Below are positions 61,295 through 64,000 of a DNA stretch of 64,000 nucleotides, in pieces (the stretch's first letter is position 1; the number at the start of each line of letters is the position of its first letter). A program made the translations under genes and the position numbers. Origin of the DNA: Hyphomicrobiales bacterium (lineage in GTDB: Bacteria > Pseudomonadota > Alphaproteobacteria > Rhizobiales > Aestuariivirgaceae); the NCBI GenBank assembly GCA_016710435.1, contig JADJVV010000001.1, forward strand, positions 1,696,501-1,760,500. Direction: 5' to 3'. Below the pieces are notes generated by a model, which had not been told where the DNA came from, did not search any database, and saw only the letters and a program-made list of their open reading frames with translations.

Positions 61295-62308
61295 ATGGCA
61301 AAAGTCCGCGTCGCAGTTAACGGGTTCGGCCGCATCGGCCGCAACATCGTCCGTGCCATCTATGAATCGGGCCGCAAGGACATCGACGTCGTGGCCGTCA
61401 ACGACCTCGGTCCGGTCGAAACCAATGCCCACCTGCTGCGCTACGACTCTGTCCATGGCCGCTTCCCCCATCAGGTCACGACCAAGGGTGACTCGATCTC
61501 GATCGGCACCGACACCTTCAAGGTGACGGCGATCAAGGATCCGTCGCAGCTGCCGTGGAAGGACCTCGGCATCGACATCGCGCTGGAATGCACGGGCATC
61601 TTCACCGCCAAGGACAAGGCTTCGGCCCACCTCACCGCCGGCGCCAAGCGCGTCATCGTCTCGGCCCCCGCTGATGGCGCTGACTACACCGTCGTCTATG
61701 GCGTGAACCACCAAGGCCTGACCAAGGACCACATGGTGATCTCGAACGCCTCGTGCACCACCAACTGCCTCGCCCCCGTGGCCAAGGTGCTGAACGATGC
61801 CATCGGCATCGATCACGGCTTCATGACCACGATCCATGCCTACACCGGCGACCAGCCGACGCTCGACACCATGCACAAGGACCTCTACCGCGCCCGTGCG
61901 GCCGCCATGTCCATGATCCCGACGTCGACAGGTGCCGCCAAGGCCATCGGTCTCGTCATTCCGGAACTGAAGGGCAAGCTCGACGGCACCTCGATCCGCG
62001 TGCCGACCCCGAACGTGTCCGTCGTCGACTTCAAGTTCGTGGCCAAGAAGAAGACCACGGTTGAAGAAGTGAACGCCGCGATCAAGGCCGCCGCTGATGG
62101 CCCGCTCAAGGGCATCCTCGGTTATACCCTCGATCCGAACGTCTCGATCGACTTCAACCACAATCCCAATTCGTCCACCTTCCACATGGACCAGACCAAG
62201 GTCATCGAAGGCACGCTCGTGCGCATCCTCACCTGGTACGACAACGAGTGGGGCTTCTCCAACCGCATGGGCGACACCGCTGTCCACTTCGGCAAGCTCA
62301 TCGCCTGA
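61295..62308 (+). CDS. gap: Glyceraldehyde-3-phosphate dehydrogenase
   Basis: This 337-residue NAD(P)-dependent enzyme of glycolysis/gluconeogenesis starts MAKVRVAVNGFGRIGRN and carries the catalytic Cys154 in SNASCTTNCLAP and the LVIPELKGKLDGTSIRVPTPN block. GGAG precedes the ATG. Codon use is strongly biased to C-ending codons, as for a highly expressed gene. It is monocistronic, closed by a strong terminator 25 bases later. The sugar clusters in this window would feed triose phosphate to this step. Confidence 0.97.
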   Translation: MAKVRVAVNGFGRIGRNIVRAIYESGRKDIDVVAVNDLGPVETNAHLLRYDSVHGRFPHQVTTKGDSISIGTDTFKVTAIKDPSQLPWKDLGIDIALECTGIFTAKDKASAHLTAGAKRVIVSAPADGADYTVVYGVNHQGLTKDHMVISNASCTTNCLAPVAKVLNDAIGIDHGFMTTIHAYTGDQPTLDTMHKDLYRARAAAMSMIPTSTGAAKAIGLVIPELKGKLDGTSIRVPTPNVSVVDFKFVAKKKTTVEEVNAAIKAAADGPLKGILGYTLDPNVSIDFNHNPNSSTFHMDQTKVIEGTLVRILTWYDNEWGFSNRMGDTAVHFGKLIA

Positions 62309-62330
62309 GCGGATCGCATACCGATCGTGA

Positions 62331-62359
62331 AAACCCCGGCCTTTGCGCCGGGGTTTTTC
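62331..62359 (+). terminator. Rho-independent terminator of gap
   Basis: AAACCCCGGC pairs with GCCGGGGTTT around a CTTTGC loop, followed by a T-rich tail (TTTTTCTTT). It is a textbook intrinsic terminator directly after gap. Confidence 0.93.
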
Positions 62360-62454
62360 TTTGGGTGGGGGCCATCACCCACTTAACCCGCTGCTAACCA
62401 TACCGAATTATCGGTTGAGGCTGGACGGAACCCTGATCATGCGGGGCGTCAGGG

Positions 62455-64000
62455 ATGTGGCTGGGGGAGATGCGGCGAACGACACCATGCAAGCGGCTGG
62501 CGTGTGCCCTCGCCGTGCTGTGGGCCGCGCTGTGCAGTCTTGCCACCGCAGGCCATGCGGCCACATGCGGGCCCGCCACATCGCCGGGCACCGCACCGCC
62601 GTCCTGGCAGACCTATTGCTGGATCGACATGACCAGCTACAACAACACCACCGTCATGGGTGCGGGGCAGAATTTCTCCATCACCTTGTCCGATGGCTCG
62701 GTGTTCAGTTTCAAGCTCACCGGCGTTCGCACGCCCACGACGGCAGGCCTGACCGCCATTGCGCCACCCTCGTGGTCCGGCTCGGCGGTGGGCAACACGG
62801 CCTTCCTCGGCATTCCCAACAAGCCGATCCTCTACACCACCGCTGCCGGCACCATCACGCTCACCATGAGCAGCATCGTCCTCACGCCGCCACCGGGCGG
62901 TGCCACCACGGGCCTGTTCAAGGTGATCATTGCGGATGCCGAGTCGAGCAACAACGGCGAGTCCCTCACCTACACCACCAACGGCGGCAACTGGACAGTG
63001 ATCGACCAGGTCGATCCCATTTCGGGCGCCATTTATCCGACGATCACCAATACCGGCTCGACTTTCACGGAAACGGGCGTGGCCGGCACGGTCGGTGCCT
63101 ACATCGTCGGCACGCAAAGCCCGACGACTGTGACGGCCAAACTGGTGGCGGGTGGCCTGCAGGGCATCATGTTCGCCATCCAGTATGCCACGGTCTCGAC
63201 CCGCAAGGTGATCTCCGGAAGCCGCGCCAATGCCGCCGACCAGTTTACCTACGGTGCCAAGGTCACTTCGACGGGCAGCATCTTTGCGCAGAACACGACG
63301 ACCGGCAGCGGTCTCGGGCCCTTTGCGGGCTCCGTTGCCACCGTCTCCTCCAGCGTGCCAACCACCGTTTTCGAAAGCATGGCCACGGGCAGCGCCAGCG
63401 TGCTGGGGCAATATACAACCTCGCTCACCTGCACCAACGGCACCGCCGGATCGCCAACGGTGCTGCCCGTCAACCAGCCTGTCACCAGTTACAACATCGC
63501 CACCATCGCCTATGGCGACGCCATACAGTGCACTTTCACCAACACGCCTATTCCCGCAACGGTCACCATCCGCAAGACCACAGTCGGCGCCCTTGGCGTC
63601 ACGACCTTCACGCAGACAAACCTCGCCTCCAACCCGCCCCCCATCAGCACGGTGACGGCGGGCGTTCCGGCCCCTGCATCGCCAGCGCCCATCACCGTGA
63701 CCGCCTTCAATACCAACGTGCAGATCATTGAGGCCGTCGATCCCAATTTCACCCTGACGGCGGCAAGCTGCACCGACGCCAATGCGGCCGTCACGGGCAA
63801 TCCCGCAAGTTTCGGCACATTTGCCGGCACCACCGTCACCATCCCCGCTGCCAACGTGCGCGCTGCGGCGCAGATCACCTGCAGCCTCACCAATACGGCC
63901 AATGCCCCGCGCCTCAGCCTGCAGAAGGCACTTGCCGGAACGGGACGTGTGGCCGCCGCCGACCAGTTTTCCCTGCGCGCCACAGGCTCAGGCGCGCCCG
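62455..64000 (+). CDS. Large secreted threonine-rich repeat/adhesin-like protein (3' end outside window)
   Basis: An uninterrupted frame of about 515 codons runs from ATG 62455 (or 62470) to the window edge. The N-terminus has arginines followed by a hydrophobic stretch (LACALAVLWAALCSLA) and AGHAA, a Sec signal peptide with cleavage near AHA-A. The mature part is rich in Thr, Ser, Ala, Gly and Val with beta-sandwich-like stretches; segments such as YGDAIQCTFTNTPIPATVTI and QITCSLTNTANAPRLSLQK recur and resemble DUF11/SpaA-type surface domains. GGGG lies eight bases before 62455. Surface or extracellular adhesion is a guess from composition. Confidence 0.8.
   Translation, partial: MWLGEMRRTTPCKRLACALAVLWAALCSLATAGHAATCGPATSPGTAPPSWQTYCWIDMTSYNNTTVMGAGQNFSITLSDGSVFSFKLTGVRTPTTAGLTAIAPPSWSGSAVGNTAFLGIPNKPILYTTAAGTITLTMSSIVLTPPPGGATTGLFKVIIADAESSNNGESLTYTTNGGNWTVIDQVDPISGAIYPTITNTGSTFTETGVAGTVGAYIVGTQSPTTVTAKLVAGGLQGIMFAIQYATVSTRKVISGSRANAADQFTYGAKVTSTGSIFAQNTTTGSGLGPFAGSVATVSSSVPTTVFESMATGSASVLGQYTTSLTCTNGTAGSPTVLPVNQPVTSYNIATIAYGDAIQCTFTNTPIPATVTIRKTTVGALGVTTFTQTNLASNPPPISTVTAGVPAPASPAPITVTAFNTNVQIIEAVDPNFTLTAASCTDANAAVTGNPASFGTFAGTTVTIPAANVRAAAQITCSLTNTANAPRLSLQKALAGTGRVAAADQFSLRATGSGAP

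Noticed and set aside
62343..63731. A 462-codon plus-strand frame rich in His and Arg after gap
   Set aside because: It starts inside the gap terminator and is out of frame with the signal-peptide-bearing secreted protein, which has a much more plausible composition and continues past the window edge.

Overview
The window comes from the chromosome of a high-GC alphaproteobacterium, most likely a member of the Hyphomicrobiales (Rhizobiales). The evidence is gene order and gene content. The order rpmH-rnpA-yidC-yihA-argB-HAD-dapD-DUF805-dapE, ending against def-fmt-truA, is typical of that order. So are an RpoE-ChrR sigma/anti-sigma pair, a near-perfect PhyR/EcfG-type stress promoter, a GlpSTPQV-type polyol ABC transporter with its DUF2160 subunit, and an EryC-like tetrulose-phosphate isomerase. 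I see no insertion sequence, integrase, phage gene or CRISPR array. The genus cannot be fixed from the sequence alone.

Layout. 1-5452: tail of an unrecognised gene, then a minus-strand dipeptide/oligopeptide ABC operon (binding protein, terminator, two permeases, fused double ATPase). 5669-11528: two convergent operons that look like one RpoE-ChrR (singlet-oxygen/photo-oxidative) lipid-modification regulon: FAD oxidoreductase, DUF1365 and Cfa-like methyltransferase on the plus strand, and rpoE-chrR-SDR-YqaA on the minus strand. 11526-16717: a CocE-type hydrolase and a large RTX serralysin-like metalloprotease with four tandem copies of a module of about 107 residues. 16815-26230: housekeeping genes for translation initiation, lysine/arginine biosynthesis, membrane protein insertion, RNase P protein and L34. 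26487-30173: a TVP38 membrane protein, a mercuric-reductase-like flavoprotein and an orphan histidine kinase, followed by tRNA-Arg(ACG).

30433-58130 is mostly sugar and polyol catabolism in several blocks. They are: ribokinase-like/FucU/TIM barrel; a LyxK/EryA-like FGGY kinase; a DeoR regulator followed by a complete GlpSTPQV-like transporter; a divergent RpiR regulator; a six-gene operon; and LacI-xylB-xylA-TIM barrel-Gfo/Idh/MocA. The six-gene operon encodes thiamine-diphosphate dehydrogenase E1 alpha and beta, an oversized transaldolase-like protein, a lipoyl/E2 protein whose acyltransferase is replaced by an alpha/beta-hydrolase, a HAD phosphatase and an EryC-like isomerase. Inserted between the first two sugar blocks is a small general-stress island: two low-complexity hydrophilic proteins and a YghA-like SDR, with EcfG-type promoters. 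58215-64000 holds a COG1233 flavoprotein, a DUF3422 protein, gap, and the start of a large secreted repeat protein that runs off the window.

The most promising undescribed system is the sugar operon at 45646-51893 with its transporter and kinase. Its enzyme set suggests a kinase-first route in which a phosphorylated keto-sugar is cleaved by an acetoin-dehydrogenase-like complex and/or a transaldolase-like aldolase. That reading is inference. No glpD or eryB dehydrogenase is present, so simple glycerol or erythritol catabolism is not encoded completely here.
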